From: Lycocorax pyrrhopterus obiensis
Taxonomy: Eukaryota > Chordata > Aves > Passeriformes > Paradisaeidae
NCBI GenBank assembly: GCA_014706295.1
Contig: JACSVZ010000008.1
Span: forward strand, 682,001-746,000
Reading direction: 5' to 3'
Length of the DNA: 64,000 bases
Part shown: positions 45,660-62,628 of the stretch, in pieces
Layout of the letters: each line of letters begins with the position of its first letter
How positions within the stretch are numbered: the first letter of the stretch is position 1
Made by a program: the position numbers and the translations under genes
The notes under the pieces: generated by a model
What the model saw: only the letters and a program-made list of their open reading frames with translations
Database searches by the model: none
What the model was told of the DNA's origin: nothing

Positions 45660-45800
45660 GAGTGCTGGAGTCCCCATCCCTGGAGGAGCCCAAGGAACGA
45701 GTGGATGTGGCACTCAGGGCTCTGGGCTGAGTGACAAGGTGGGGACTGGTCACAGGCTGGACTCAAACCTGGAGGTCTTTTCCAGCCTCATTGATTCTAC
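45660..45800 (+). mobile_element. CR1 LINE 3' fragment in PTEN intron 6
   Basis: The block gtccccatccctggaggagc, then gatgtggcactcagggctct, ending cttttccagcctcattgatt, is the 3' end of an older CR1 subfamily in plus orientation, antisense to PTEN. It lies about 250 bp downstream of exon 6. Confidence 0.8.
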
Positions 45801-45877
45801 ATATGGAATCACTTATCTTCAAACCATTAAAACATTTGCCAATTTAAAACTGTAGTAAAACAATCATGAGTCCTTCA

Positions 45878-46189
<312 letters not shown>

Positions 46190-46395
46190 CTAAACAGAGG
46201 GAAAACAAGTGTCAAAAACCTTGGAAAAACCTTGGATCAGCATCGCCGACAGAGCTCCTGCCCATCACCTCCAGCTGAAGGCACATCAACCCCAGAGGAC
46301 AGGTCATTCACTGCTGACCAGCCCCAGCACACAGCAAGCAGGGCGCTGGTCTGCCAGGTACTTCAGTACATCTCAGGGACAGAGCACCTCTCCCA

Positions 46396-46777
46396 CCAGG
46401 AAAGGCTGAGGGAACTGGGGTTGTTCAGCCTGGAGAGGAGAAGCTCTGGGGGACCTCACTGTGGCCTTCCAGTGCCCGAAGAGGCTGACAGGAAAGATGG
46501 AGAGGGGAGCTGGAGTGACAAGGACAAGGGAGAATGGCTTCCCAGTGCCAGAGGGCAGGGTTGGATGGGATACTGGGAGAGAATCCTTCCCTGGGAGGGT
46601 GGGCAGGCCCTGGCACAGGGTGCCCAGAGAAGCTGTGGCTGCCCCTGGATCCCTGGCAGTGTCCTGGGCACAGGGCTTGGAGCAGCCTGGGACAGTGGAA
46701 GGTGTCCCTGCCCACAGCAGGGAGTTGGAACTGCCCTCTAAGGTCCCTTCCAACACAAACCCTTCTGTGATTCTGTG
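46396..46777 (+). mobile_element. CR1 LINE fragment in PTEN intron 5
   Basis: About 380 bp, antisense to PTEN: it starts caggaaaggctgagggaact and ends ccttctgtgattctgtg. It carries a small internal deletion after ccctggcagtgtcctgggc. It sits about 200 bp upstream of exon 6 in transcript order. Confidence 0.92.
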
Positions 46778-48687
46778 CTCTCCAAACATCCATCTCCAGC
46801 AACAAAGCAAAGAATGCAGATTTTTCCCATTTCTTAAAAACAAACGCCACAGACACCCTGAGGGTCATGTCAAAAATAGTCTCATGCTGCTGCTTTTTTT
46901 GGGATGGAGAGCATCAAATGTTAAACAGGAGGTGCCCTGAACATACTCTAAATTTTAGGCACCACTACATTTAAGAATTCTAAAATCCACCACTACAGGA
47001 ATTACATTTTGACAGCACTTTAAGTCAGAAGACTCTAATGTTTGCTCATATCACTGTACTCAATGCTGCCTTCTCTTACAAAACATCCCAGAATATTTTC
47101 CCAAAAATGTGGAAAGTTTCATTAAAATAGGCCCAACAGCCCAAAGTGTTCAAAAAAAGACTTCAGTAGAGTTTACAACTCTGAGGTAAACATTTGCTTT
47201 CAGAGCATAAAACCTAAGAATGTTTTTATTACTGATTTTAAATCAGCTTAAAGCTTCAAATAAGGCAACTGTTTTAAAGCTCTTTGAGCCAATATTTTTA
47301 AGTAAAATTGATAAAGAGGAAAAATGGTTTCATTTCCCAGAAAATGCATTACACAGTCTAGAACAACCCGTTACTGCAGGCTTGCAACAGCATCAGTAAG
47401 GAATCTTTCTGATTAAAACTGAACGTGGAATTGGAATAAACTGGAGATAAACAAAAAGTTTTCATGCACGAGTCTGTGAGCATTTATTCAAAAAAACCTA
47501 CATCTCATATTTCTATAAACTTTTTGTTTCACCTGTTTCACCTCACAACAGCCATGAGCTGAGTGGTCAGAGTACTTTTAATTTAGTAAATCTCTATTCT
47601 GCACACATGAAAATAGTCACTTCCTGCCATTATTAAAAAAAATGTTGATAATTACGTCTCCTTATCACTTGAGCTGCTTCTAAATTACACAAAAGCCCTT
47701 TCCCTGCAGCACTTGCACAATGACCTTCCCCAGCAGCCTTGTACCCTGGCCGTGGTTTTGGCTCAGATGTCCCCACAGTGCTTATCACACCCACTCCTTA
47801 AGGGAGCTTTAAAGTTCGCTTTCCTGGGATCTGAGCTTCAGGACTGAGCAAATCAGAGCAAGCCAGCAGTGCTTGCCAGCGCTGCCAGGCAGGAGGAGAG
47901 CACAGACGTGAGGAGAACACATCCTTCCCTGCCCACAGCTTCCTCGTGCCACGATGGATGTGTCCTATGGAAAACCCCAGGACACCTGGCCAGGACAACC
48001 AAGGGAACACTTTCACACTGATAGGCAATCCCACAGCAAATCCAGTTCTCCAACAGGGCAGTTTTATCCCTCCAGCCAGAGATGTACTCCCCGGAGACAC
48101 AGCCCTTATATCCTGAGACCCTAAAACCAGTCCCGCCGAAGCAGAACTCAAGAGTTCTCCATTTTCAAAGGTCTGAATTCCAAGCAGAACATTTTCATAG
48201 CAAACTAATAATATTCCAAGGGGTGCCATCAACCACCACTCACTTTTACTCCAGAAGAATAAAGACAGGGAAGTAGTTCAAGCTTTTATTTCCCATCTAT
48301 CACCACCACCATTTTTAAATGGATGTGAGAGAAGCTCCTCTGGTCCCTGTGCCAGCGCTTCTAGGGCATCACAAACACTGTCAGGTTTTGCTCCTGGCTC
48401 TCCTCTCCACATAGCACAGGCAGGACTATGAAGAACAAATACTTTGGAAACAACATTCCTCACGTTCCCTCCCTACTGCGAGAGTGAAGCTGCAGCCTCA
48501 GAGCAGGCCCAGGGCATCATGTTGAGCAGAGGTTGGCACCTGAGCATGTCCAACACACAGACACCACAACTGACGAGCTCTGACACCAGACGTGGGATCT
48601 CTGCCCTGCTCAGAGGGTCATTCTGAGGCTTCCTCACGCAAAATAATTGGTTTTCACTTCCTGTTCAGTCATACAACACCACAGAAA

Positions 48688-49083
48688 CACAGGATGGTCT
48701 GGGTGGGAAGGGAACTTAGAGCCCACCCAGTGCCACCCCTGCCATGAGCAGGGACACCTTCCACTGTCCCAGGCTGCTCCAAGCCCCAATGTCCAACCTG
48801 GCCTTGGACACTGCCAGGGATCCAGGGGCAGCCACAGCTGCTCTGGGCACCCTGTGCCAGGGCCTGCCCACCCTCCTGGGAACAAATCCTTCCCAATACC
48901 CCATCCATCCCTGCCCTCTGGCACTGGGAAGCCATTCCCTGTGTCCTGTCCCTCCAGCCCTTGTCCCCAGTCTCTCTCCATGTTTCCTGCAGCTCCTTCA
49001 GGCACTGGAAGGCCACAGTGAGGTCACCCCAGAGCTTCTCCAGGCTGGACAACCCCAATTCTCTCAGCCTTTCCCCATGGGAG
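48688..49083 (-). mobile_element. CR1 LINE fragment in PTEN intron 5
   Basis: About 395 bp from cacaggatggtctgggtggg to ctctcagcctttccccatgg; sense to PTEN. Confidence 0.92.
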
Positions 49084-51473
49084 AACTCTCAGGTGCCATC
49101 CTTGAAAATAAAACAGTATGGTGCTCAAAGAATGCTCCTAAGCAGATCATCTCCAGCACCTGAACAGCTGATCCCTATCCACTGAGCCTCCTTCCAAGCC
49201 TAATCCTCACCACAGAACCCTCCAAGGCAGAAGCAGGAATAAATAAAGACCTTCTCCAGCTGTAGGAAGGTAAGCTGCCAGTCTTTGTCACCACAGTAGT
49301 GTGTCAGTATCCATCATAAGGAAAAAAGCAGGATAAACTAATCACTTCAAACACTGGAAGCAGCAGCTTCTTCAGAGGGCTTTTTTTGGGGTTACTTCTG
49401 GACAATTACAGTTCTTTATCCCAGTTCAGAAAAGTCTGTCTCCTTTGGTTCAAAAGGAAAATAAAAATCACTCCTGCTCTACAGTGGTGGAGACCGACAG
49501 ACACCACCACGCAGCCAACACTTTCTCATCTTCACCACTCCCTTCTTCTGACAGAGTTCCCCCACTACAATCAGTTTCAGAAGTTAAAAGAGGCAGCTTG
49601 TAGAGGAAATAAAAAACCCCACGAGAGGGTTTGGTCAGAGACAGCCTGGGCTCTGTCTTGTTGCCCAGCACAAGAACAGCGTGTGCAGCCACTCGGAGCC
49701 TCACCTACAACAACTCTCACTTGATGGTGCAAAGGCCTCCCTGGAGCTGCTTCTCCCGGCAGGCACTCGGGAAAAGCTGGCTCCAGAAGTACTCAGGGCT
49801 GTGCTCTTGACCAATTAGTCATACTTCCTCTTGCAATTAGACTCACACTTCCTGCCAGCACAGCCTGAGCCCTCGGAGCAGCACTTTGCCACGAGCATTA
49901 ATGGCAGCAGTGATTGTAGCCAGGCTGCTCTCAGCAGCTACGTGCAAAGTGGGCACCTTGTCCTTGCTTTAAACCAATAAAAATCTGGTACCTGCTAAAG
50001 CCAGTTTTCCTTAATCATACCTGTGCTGGCCCAAAAAGAAAGAAAAAAGGCATTTGCTTGTCCCTTTGTGCAAACAGCTCTTTTGATGCCTCATTGACTC
50101 CGAATTGAGGAAGTCAGTTGTACAAAGGTGTGGTGAAATATCAAATCAGAGAGCAGCACTTGACATATAACGCTGAAATATGGGCCACAAGGGAAGAAAA
50201 GGCTCCAGGAGCCTGCACTGGAATACCTGTTTATAAACACTACTGAAGGATTATGTGAACCACATGCTGCCCCCTGGCCACATCAAGATAACCACGCTCA
50301 AGTGGAGCTGGGAAGGGGAAAAAAGTCAGCTCTTGCAGTAGAGACATTGAAACCAAAACAAGTTGCTGGTTACAGACAGTATTTACAGTGAAGTAAACAA
50401 GGCTCTCACTACTCCTGTTTACTGAGTTCTCCCTCCCCTCCAAGATGCCCAAGGTACCCCTGGGGTACTGATAAACACCCAACTGACCTTACCCCCAACT
50501 TGTAGAAATACAACCTTCTTTTCACAAAAGGGAAACTGAGGCACGACACTTCACTGTGTATTTGTTCAGTTCTGTAGTTTTCATGATGCTTTATCCAGCC
50601 CTGGAGATAATCCTTATCAGCAGTCATCTACTCTGTTTATTCAGCACACTGCTCATTCCTGGTCTCTCTCATGCACTTTTACCAAAAGCCACAAAGTTTT
50701 GATGGGAAACCTTGACCTTGTCTCCACTCCAGTATTACACCACAACCATCTCAGCAGGACACGGAGCAACAGCTCCACCTTGTCAGGAGAGCGAACTTGG
50801 GAGTCACTTGCTGCTTCCAATGAATTAACAGCCAAATGCTAAAATTCCTTCTGTGACACTTCTGCTCTCAAGAGCCTTCAGACACGAAGCTCTTCTTATT
50901 AGAGAGCAACACACTGTGAAATTAATGCTTTGTGCAACTACTCCAGGAACAGAGAGAGCTCTGTGCTTGAGGAGGTTGGAACTGGCTTGCAGGGATGACC
51001 CCCTTGGGATGCTCAACCAACACACTCAGGGAAATGATGGCAGGTGAGCAGGGAAACTCGCTAAAACGACCTTAAAAGTCCCACCTTATCGTCTTTGGAG
51101 AAGATTTCAAATAAGGAGGTTAAATTCCCATTAATGAGGCCTAACCCTGCCAGAAAGGTCCTTAACTACCCTTTATTGACAAGGGGCATCCAACAATAAG
51201 GGTCTTCCAGTCGGGATATTCCCCTATGCATCTCCAAACCCCACCATAGCAGTTAAGGGAACCTGAGGAGATGAACAACTCATCCATGCAGGCAAAATAA
51301 GCTAGAACAATTCTCTCATTTGGGCTGAAAATGCTGAATGAGAAAGTTCACTGCCCCTCTGATGCACCACGTGGCAGAGCAGTGCTGAAAAAGCCATTTA
51401 AAATCAACTGTCCAGGTCTTCTTCAACAGGACAGGTTCAAACCAGGCTGATTTAGTGTTGTGACTAAAGGCTA

Positions 51474-55059
<3,586 letters not shown>

Positions 55060-55103
55060 CTCTGCAGTTAAATTTGGCGGTGTCATAATGTCTTTCAGCA
55101 CAT
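55060..55103 (-). CDS. PTEN: PTEN exon 4 (phosphatase domain)
   Basis: This 44-nt exon begins with the third base of Leu70, encodes CAERHYDTAKFNCR (residues 71-84, identical to human), and ends with the first base of codon 85. The acceptor is a strong pyrimidine tract (tatttttctttttcag) and the donor is GTACGT. It includes Cys71, which in human PTEN forms the inhibitory disulphide with catalytic Cys124 under oxidation, so the redox switch should be conserved. The length matches the human exon exactly. The exon is not divisible by three, so skipping it would shift the frame into exon 5. Confidence 0.96.
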
Positions 55104-58100
55104 CTGAAAAAGAAAAATAGACAAGAGTTCAAGACAAGTCTCTGAGGCACTCCCAGCATCTGTCACACCCAGGAAAATCATGCATGCCCATCACCTTTAT
55201 AATTTAAAACTAGAGGTCACACACAGAAAAACTGTTTTGCTGCAGACTGCTCACTAAAATACGAGTTCTTTTACTGCAAGGCAAATAGTCACCCTCTGGT
55301 AATTGTAGTCCATGGCTATGTTTTAGTCAGTGTGACTCAATTCGTGCATGTAATGCAATGTATTATTATTACCTTCTAACCCCGAGCATGAGCAGCTCCA
55401 GCACTGGAGCAGCTTTCTGCTGCCAAACACACGGAGAGCAGACAGCTGTGACCTTCACCCAAGGGATCCTGTTCTCAGAACACAGGTCACGGTGCCTCAG
55501 CAGCAGCGTGGGTGCTCTGAGTGATGGGGATCACAAGGACATCGCAGGACCACCACCAGCCCCACAGGATATTATCACAGAGACCACTCGCATCAAGCAG
55601 GGATTGGGACACTGCTCTGCCACTCGGCATTGATTCCTGAATTTAAGCGAACCCTGAGGCCAATCAGCCACGCTCCCCCTCAGACCTGGGAAATGGCACA
55701 TTTCTGAAGGCTCTGGAGCTGCACCAGTCTCTCACCACTCGAGGAGACCCTCTCCAGCTAGACAGGAGCACAGCAAACCACATCTGTAAGGATTTGCCTT
55801 ACAGGGTGACTTGCCCAAGGATAAACACCAGTCACAGGCAGAAAGAACCCCAAACCAGCACCCTAAGGAACAACCAGACCAGATCTTGGGGTAAGGGGAA
55901 AGAAGGCAAGAGTGGATACCCTCTAGAACTTTCCTTGGAGCTACTCCCTGCAGGCAAAATGGTGTGAGTGGAAGTGCAGTTCAGAAAGGAAAATTGGGAA
56001 CAATCCTGCCTCGAATCCTGCCAAGAGCAGCTTGGAGCAGACCTGAGCAACCTGATCTAGTGAATGGCATCCCTGCCCACAGCAGGGGGCTGGAACAAGA
56101 CGATGTTTAAGGTCCTTCCAACCCAAACTGTTCCGGGATTCTGTGAAAGAGGACACCAGGTTGAAACACAACTACTGGAGTCATTTCAGTAGACAAATCA
56201 CACCTAGCTCTTCAGTTCTGGTTACAGCCTGTACTCTCCACAGGATTCCAATTCCCACACCAGTTTCAGGACTGGTATTAACTCATCTCTGCTTACCAGG
56301 TATGTTATGACTGCAGCCTTTGGAGCCATGTGGAGCTTAGTTGACACTTTCAGACACGCAAACTTTGGGGCTGCTCCTTGCGTGACTGTAACTGGAGCCT
56401 GCCAGTGCTGCTCTGAGCTCTGCCCACGGCAGGGACACAGGCAGCTCCGCTGGGGCTGCACATGTTCTCAGTGCTTCCCCTTCCCTGGATTCCAGAGCCT
56501 TCTCGGCTCTACCCTCTGCTAGGGAAAAGCCTGGCAGCTTTCACAGCTCCAGTCACATTGCTGACACTTTCTCTGGGTCAGAAGTGACCAGGTTAAGCTG
56601 GTAGAGGGGACTCACAAAAATATTGTCTGCACTCAAGCCTTTGAGAAGAAAGGCTGGGTGCAGGATATACATCCAAGGGGGATGGAGCAGTCCTCAGCAT
56701 AGGAACTTTGGAGGCTGCTAGGAAGCAAAGCAGTTAACACAAAGCATCCTATCCAGGAAAGTTTCCTGTTTCCTTTTAAAGAAACACCCAGCTCAAACAG
56801 GGAGTAAGAGATGAAAGCCTTCAAATGTTTAAAAAAAATCCACATATGGGCAGAAAAAACATCAAATTTGGAACTTTGAGAGAGTATCATCGAGTAGAAT
56901 ACCATGAGGGATAAAAAAAATCATTTTGTTGATACCAAGGATAGAAACTTAGCACAGGACACAATCATGTCACTCTCTCTGCCCTCTTCTGGGAGCTGAA
57001 CACAACCAATGCAGAGCTCCAGCCTCAGCTGCACCAAATCCGTGTGTTTTTGCAGCAGAAATCCCACCAACGCACACTCTGGGAATACTGGGGGGGCTTA
57101 ACCCTTCCAGTGCATTTGTGGGATTTTTAGACACTATTATAGCTGGAAGAGAGTCAGCTCTCCAGATGAAACCTGAACAGTTTTTTGCATTTTTGAGGTA
57201 AGGAGGGGGTTGGCCTGCTCTTGGGATCCTCCTTAGGATTAAAGTGAGCAAAATCCTGCCAGCCAGGCACCTTCCTGATCAGTCATGGTCCTACTGCTGA
57301 CAGGACTACAGGCTTCCTCTGCCAGAGCCCAGCCCCAGGGACACAGCAAGCACAGAAAATCCCATTTTCATCAGAGCTCCTTCCTTTAACCACCTGCCTG
57401 TAGGACAGTTCAAGGAAACCCACTGCAGAAGGTGGAGAGATTACAACAGGGCAGGTGACAATCTGGCAGCACGGGAAGTTAGGAGATCAAAGCAGAGGAA
57501 CTAATTTAAATTAAAGGGGAACACAGAAGAAATAGCAAGGGGTTAAAGGAACACAGGAGAGAAGCAACACAAACAAGAAGGAAAATCAAACTGCTCAGAC
57601 TGCTGGGAAGTTAAAAGCCAAGATGTGAGGATGGGGCATAACTGACACCATTTCAGAAAAATCTCTAAATCCTTTTAGATAAAACTGCTCAATACACACA
57701 TCATTATCAACTTCATGGAACAGCTACCTTAAGGGAACTCAAATCCCATGACAGATTTTGAAATAATTCTGACTATAATCACGTAACTCCTCTGAACTCC
57801 CACCTCCTCCTTTGAAACACAGACAATAGATCATTATTTACAAAGGATCAGCTTTATCTGAAGACATGAAGTTCTCTGGAATACCTGATGGATGCAATTC
57901 CTTCCCATCTCCTGACCAAACATCGCCACAATTCACCTGATGGCATTTTGTGTGCATAAATTTTGCTTGCACAAAGATTTAAGATATAACCTGGCCTCTC
58001 CAGACAAGGATAAACAGTTTAATCCTCCAAAAGTTTTCATCTGAGGACGAATACAGTAATTCTAGGAAGTTTCATTTGTGATTGTTCTGCAGTTAGCAAC

Positions 58101-59871
58101 AAGGAAATCAATTTTTACATAAAAGAACCTGAAGAAAAAAACCTTTGGCACACCTGGACAAGTTTTTTCCACAGCTGAAAACACACAGAGCAGCACAGAA
58201 ATGTCAAACGCCATTTGCCTCATCGCTGTTCTTCTCACTCACAAACTTTAAAGCTGTTCCTGTGCACGGCTGGGGGACTGGGTTGAGCTTTTTTCCAGTA
58301 AAATGAGGTTTCTGGCAGACAGCAAAGTGGAAACTTAGCAAGTAGCTCCTCAGGGAGGTGGTGCTTGAAAAGATGCTCAGACTCACTAAAACCCTCCTTT
58401 CTGACAAGTTTACACCAGCAACCTCTGGTTGTCACCTGGCACCTCTGGAGCCCCACTGGAACGAGGGGCTCAGCAAACCCAGCCTGTGCCAGGGACACCA
58501 CGGCCACCCTTCCCAGCAGGTGCCAGCTGCACTGGCCCCAGGCAGCAGCAGCAGCAGCCTGAGTTTAGCTGTCCTTGCTCTGCCTTGCTCCCCAGAACAA
58601 GCAGGAGCTGCCAGGAGGCTTTGGGGGGCTGATTACCCAGGGTAGTTTGATTTTAAATGATCCAGACCTCCAGTGCTGAGCTCCAGAGGACTCCAAAGGA
58701 AGAGAGGAAGGAATTACCTCCTCTACCTGCACCCACATGCCAAGGAGCCATCAGGAAGCACTGGCCTTTCCACCCGGACATTTTATCCATCTGTTAAAAG
58801 GATAACACTCTGGAAAGCTTCTAAGCTGGAAAATATAATTCTGCTACTGAACTCTATGAAAGGTGGCCAATGACTCTTCCATTTATGTATCTTTTTCTGC
58901 CCCATCCTACCCCAAAACAACTTCAATGACCACCGTGAGGTTCCTCAGCTTCTGCTGTCACTTCTCTCCAATATCAGGAAGCAGCTGATTGATACATAAT
59001 CATTCAGCTAACTTAGAGGCAGGTTTAAATCCTTATTTTGAAATATTTATTTTAATGGCTGACAGATTACAATGTCATGCACTGCCTGGATTTCAGTACT
59101 ACAGTAATTTTTCTATTAATTGCAGATGTTTAGGAACATACTCATTAAAAAAAATAAAGCTGTAACAGTTCAGAGATCAGTCCTCAACTTAGATTTTTAG
59201 GAAAAAATGAGGGGTAGGAAAACCATGACTCTTCAACATCAGCTGACATCACCAAATCATTTATACAAATGAAATTAGCCTAAGCTAACATATAAATTTG
59301 ATGAAGGAACAACAACAAAAAAAACCCCAAACCAGAAAACTCCTGTAACAGTAACAACTTTCTGCAGAACTAAACTTTCAGAGGAAAACACTACACTTAG
59401 AGAAGTGAGAAACCACCAGCAATTGCTCCAACAGCTTTTTCAAAGTAATAAACAGGGACAGACAAGAAGAGGGAGGAAGCAAACAGAGTCCGGGTACCAA
59501 TGCAGTTTGATTAAAAAAAACATAGAGAAAAACCCAGGAAAATATTCATTTGGCAATTGGACATTAATATATGAACAGAAAGCCTGCTGTGAATTACTTT
59601 TCACTTTTTAATCACATGGCCCAAGCTCCAGATGGGCTGGATGCCAAGTCATTTAAAAGCGTTCAAGTAACATGAATACACACCAGCATTTCATTTAACC
59701 TCACTCAGCTCCACTAAATGAAGTACCAGTGCTCTCAATCAGCCTTAATTGTTTTAAGAAATGTGCAAAACATCTCCAGCTCTGCTTCAGGACAGCAACA
59801 AGCCACTTGCACTCCTCAGCTATTTTCAGAAGTCATTATTTTGGAGAATGCATCTTTAAGAGCATACTTAC
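55104..59871 (-). other. PTEN: PTEN intron 3
   Basis: This 4,768-bp intron has one short CR1 tail (56043-56145) and a brief CAG run near 58545. It is otherwise unremarkable. Confidence 0.93.
56043..56145 (+). mobile_element. CR1 LINE 3' tail in PTEN intron 3
   Basis: About 100 bp: gagcaacctgatctagtg, then a tail ending ccttccaacccaaactgttc; antisense to PTEN. Confidence 0.85.
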
Positions 59872-59916
59872 AGATTGTATATCTTGTAATGGTTTTTATG
59901 CTTTGAATCCAAAAAC
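59872..59916 (-). CDS. PTEN: PTEN exon 3 (phosphatase domain)
   Basis: This 45-nt coding exon reads G|TTT TTG GAT ... AAT CT on the minus strand and gives FLDSKHKNHYKIYN, residues 56-69, identical to human PTEN. It starts with the last base of codon 55 and ends with two bases of codon 70, the same phases as the human exon. The acceptor is a T-rich tract ending ctcttgaag; the donor is GTAAGT. The segment is part of the N-terminal phosphatase fold, ahead of the catalytic loop. It is too short to stand out as an open frame, but the exact protein match, length, phase and splice sites leave little doubt. Exons 1 and 2 (roughly residues 1-55, including the PIP2-binding N-terminus) must lie past the right edge. 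Confidence 0.96.
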
Positions 59917-61672
59917 CTTCAAGAGAAAAAAAAAAAGCAGGCATTAATATACATTGCACTAATGTTGACCTTAATTTGCAGCATCCTTTAAGCACCACCC
60001 AGCATGTGCAGTTCTGCATTTCCAGTCCCAGCCCTGCAGTGCCCCAAAAAACAAGGAGGCAGCGTGTTGGAAACGTCATTCATCCAAATAATCCAGCAGC
60101 ACGGATAACACGACTAATGCAACTAAGGAAACCAAAATCTGACCTGAAACTGAAATATCTACTGTGCATGGACTGATTTCCTGATTCCTAAAACACCTGC
60201 AGATCACTGCAAGAAGCTGAGGAAGGCTTGGTTATTTTTAACCAGAAAGCACTGATTACACCAGGTATCTGTAAACACTTCCCATTTAATCATTTATGCA
60301 AAATATTTTGCCAAACGAAGAAAAGCAGTTAAAGTAACTCTTGTGTTCCAACTCCAGCCAAAATCATTCATTTTAATCCCAGGTTTTTTATTATTTGCCA
60401 CTGAAATCGGTCCCCAGTGCTATTCTGGGTTTTGGAAGGAGGACCACTACACTTCTTCACACTCATTTCATTTCCATGCTCCCTTTGGAACACAAACTTC
60501 CCATACAAGCCTCGGCGAAGCAACTGCAAGCATGATTCATCAGAATTGCTGTGATTATATATGATGTGTCACCTGGCAATGTGCAAGAAGAAATAACATG
60601 CAAATGTTTACACTTAACATCATCAACAGTGTGTATCTGCACATCAGCCAGAAGGAATTTAATTAGCCATGACAGAACATGCTGTTCAAATTGAAAAGAA
60701 ACACTAGCTGCTAAAATCCTGGAAAGCTCAAGCAAAAACAAGCTCTGGTTATCGGTCATAATATTCCAGAAGAACCTAGAACAGCTCTGTGGTTAAAGGC
60801 CTGCGTTAAAACGGGAACAGATGCGAGTGCTCCCTGTGCAGTGCCGAGTGGCAGACTCCAAGTGCATCAGGAAAATGTATTCCATGACTCCCACTGGTGC
60901 CCCCGCTGGCAGCCTTGGACAGCCTCAGGAAGGTGGTGGACACAGGGATTTGTTTCAGGAGATGCTCCTGCTTGTTAACACACACAGGAGAGCGAGGAGA
61001 GCTGGCTCTGCTTTTCCAGGAACATCCACACAGTGGAGTATAAGCTTCCAGGCAAGGATTTTTTTAAGGACAAAATTCCATCCAAAACCTCTCCAAGTGT
61101 CAGTCACAGGAGACAGCCAGCAGTGCACGTTGTACTTCTCATCCAGCATTAGCCTGGAATTTGTCAGGGTACCAGCTATTCAGAAAAAGCCCACTGCTGG
61201 ATCCTGGCTCAATACCAAATGCTCAGGAGCTCGAGCACCTTGAATTTCTGCATTAAAAGCACTTGGAAAAAAAATTCCACAATAAAAAGATGACTGGAGC
61301 AGATGAGGGCTGCAACATGCAGAATGCTGCATGATCACATTTTATTCTTGTTTAAAAAGAGAAGGCAACAAATGCAATCATACTTGAGCATCCAGTTCCC
61401 TGCAGCCACTTAATTTACATCTCTGCTTATCTTAATTTGGTTGATGATGCTTTTAAGTGATCACTGCCCCTTTTGATCACTATTTATGGACAGCTTAAAA
61501 ATTATATAGGCATTCCAGTACTAAAATCTAATTTACACATATCTACCTACTCAACCACTAAAATGTATTTTCCTTCATGCAGAAGCTACTGAAATCAACG
61601 CTGTGAGTGGAAGAGGGCCTTCAAAGACTCCTGCCTATTGATATTTATTTACATTATTCCCATGTTAGATTA

Positions 61673-61892
61673 GATATTGGGAAGAAATTCTAAGTTGTTG
61701 AGGGTGGGCAGGCCCTGGCACAGGGTGCCCAGAGAAGCTGTGGCTGCCCCTGGATCCCTGGCAGTGTCCAAGGCCAAGCTGGACACTGGGGCTTGGAGCA
61801 GGCTGGGACAGTGGAAGGTGTCCCTGCCCATGGCAGGGGGTGGAATGAGAAAACCTTTAAATACTTTCCAACCTAAACCATTCTGTGATTTA
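61673..61892 (+). mobile_element. CR1 LINE 3' fragment in PTEN intron 2
   Basis: gatattgggaagaaattct, gggtgggcaggccctggc, and a tail ending ctaaaccattctgtgattt. It is antisense to PTEN and faces the copy at 62022 across about 130 bp. Confidence 0.92.
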
Positions 61893-62021
61893 TCCCAAGT
61901 CCAGCCTTTGCCCCTATCCCACAATTTTCAAAGGTGGAGTTCATCAGGGACTGGCTATTTCATCAGCTTCATGAAAAGGTGCCTCTAACTGCTGGGAAAG
62001 CAAGCTGGCTGGAGAGGTGGA

Positions 62022-62178
62022 GTTTGGGGGTTGGGAGGGACCTTAAGGTCCATCCAGTGCCACCCCTGCCATGAGCAGGGACACCTTCCACTGTCCCAGG
62101 CTGCTCCAAGCCCTGTCCAACCTGGCCTCGGACACTACCAGGGATCCAGGGGCAGCCCCAACCTCTCCAAGCAATGTT
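62022..62178 (-). mobile_element. CR1 LINE 3' fragment in PTEN intron 2
   Basis: From gtttgggggttgggagggac to ggatccaggggcagccccaa. It is about 155 bp long and sense to PTEN. Confidence 0.88.
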
Positions 62179-62628
62179 TTCTTGTGTGGAACCACAGGAT
62201 TAGAGAACACAAGCTCACCCTCTGCTAACAGTCCCAGCAGACACACACACACACTCTCTACGAGCACTTCCTGCCTGCTGCACTGGCCCTCACTGACGTG
62301 CCCAGCTCTGGAGAAGTGACGACTTCTCACCAAGGCATCAGAGAGTGCAGGCACTGCACTTCCCCCAGCCTGGTCAGCCCCCGGCTCTGACACTCTCAGT
62401 GCTATTTCTGGATGGTGATTTTCGTCACGACAGTTGAACATGCAAAACCACCCCGCTGGAGCCCAGCTGAGTGCAGCTGTGCAGGCAGCCACTGCCCCCG
62501 GAGCACTGTCAGGTGAGGTGATGAGTCCTCCCAGGGTGGGAACCGAGGAGCTCAGCTCACTTCTGTACCAGCCTGGATGCAATCCCCAGGGAAATTCCAG
62601 CAGCCCTAGTTCTGCCTGCCAACAACTG

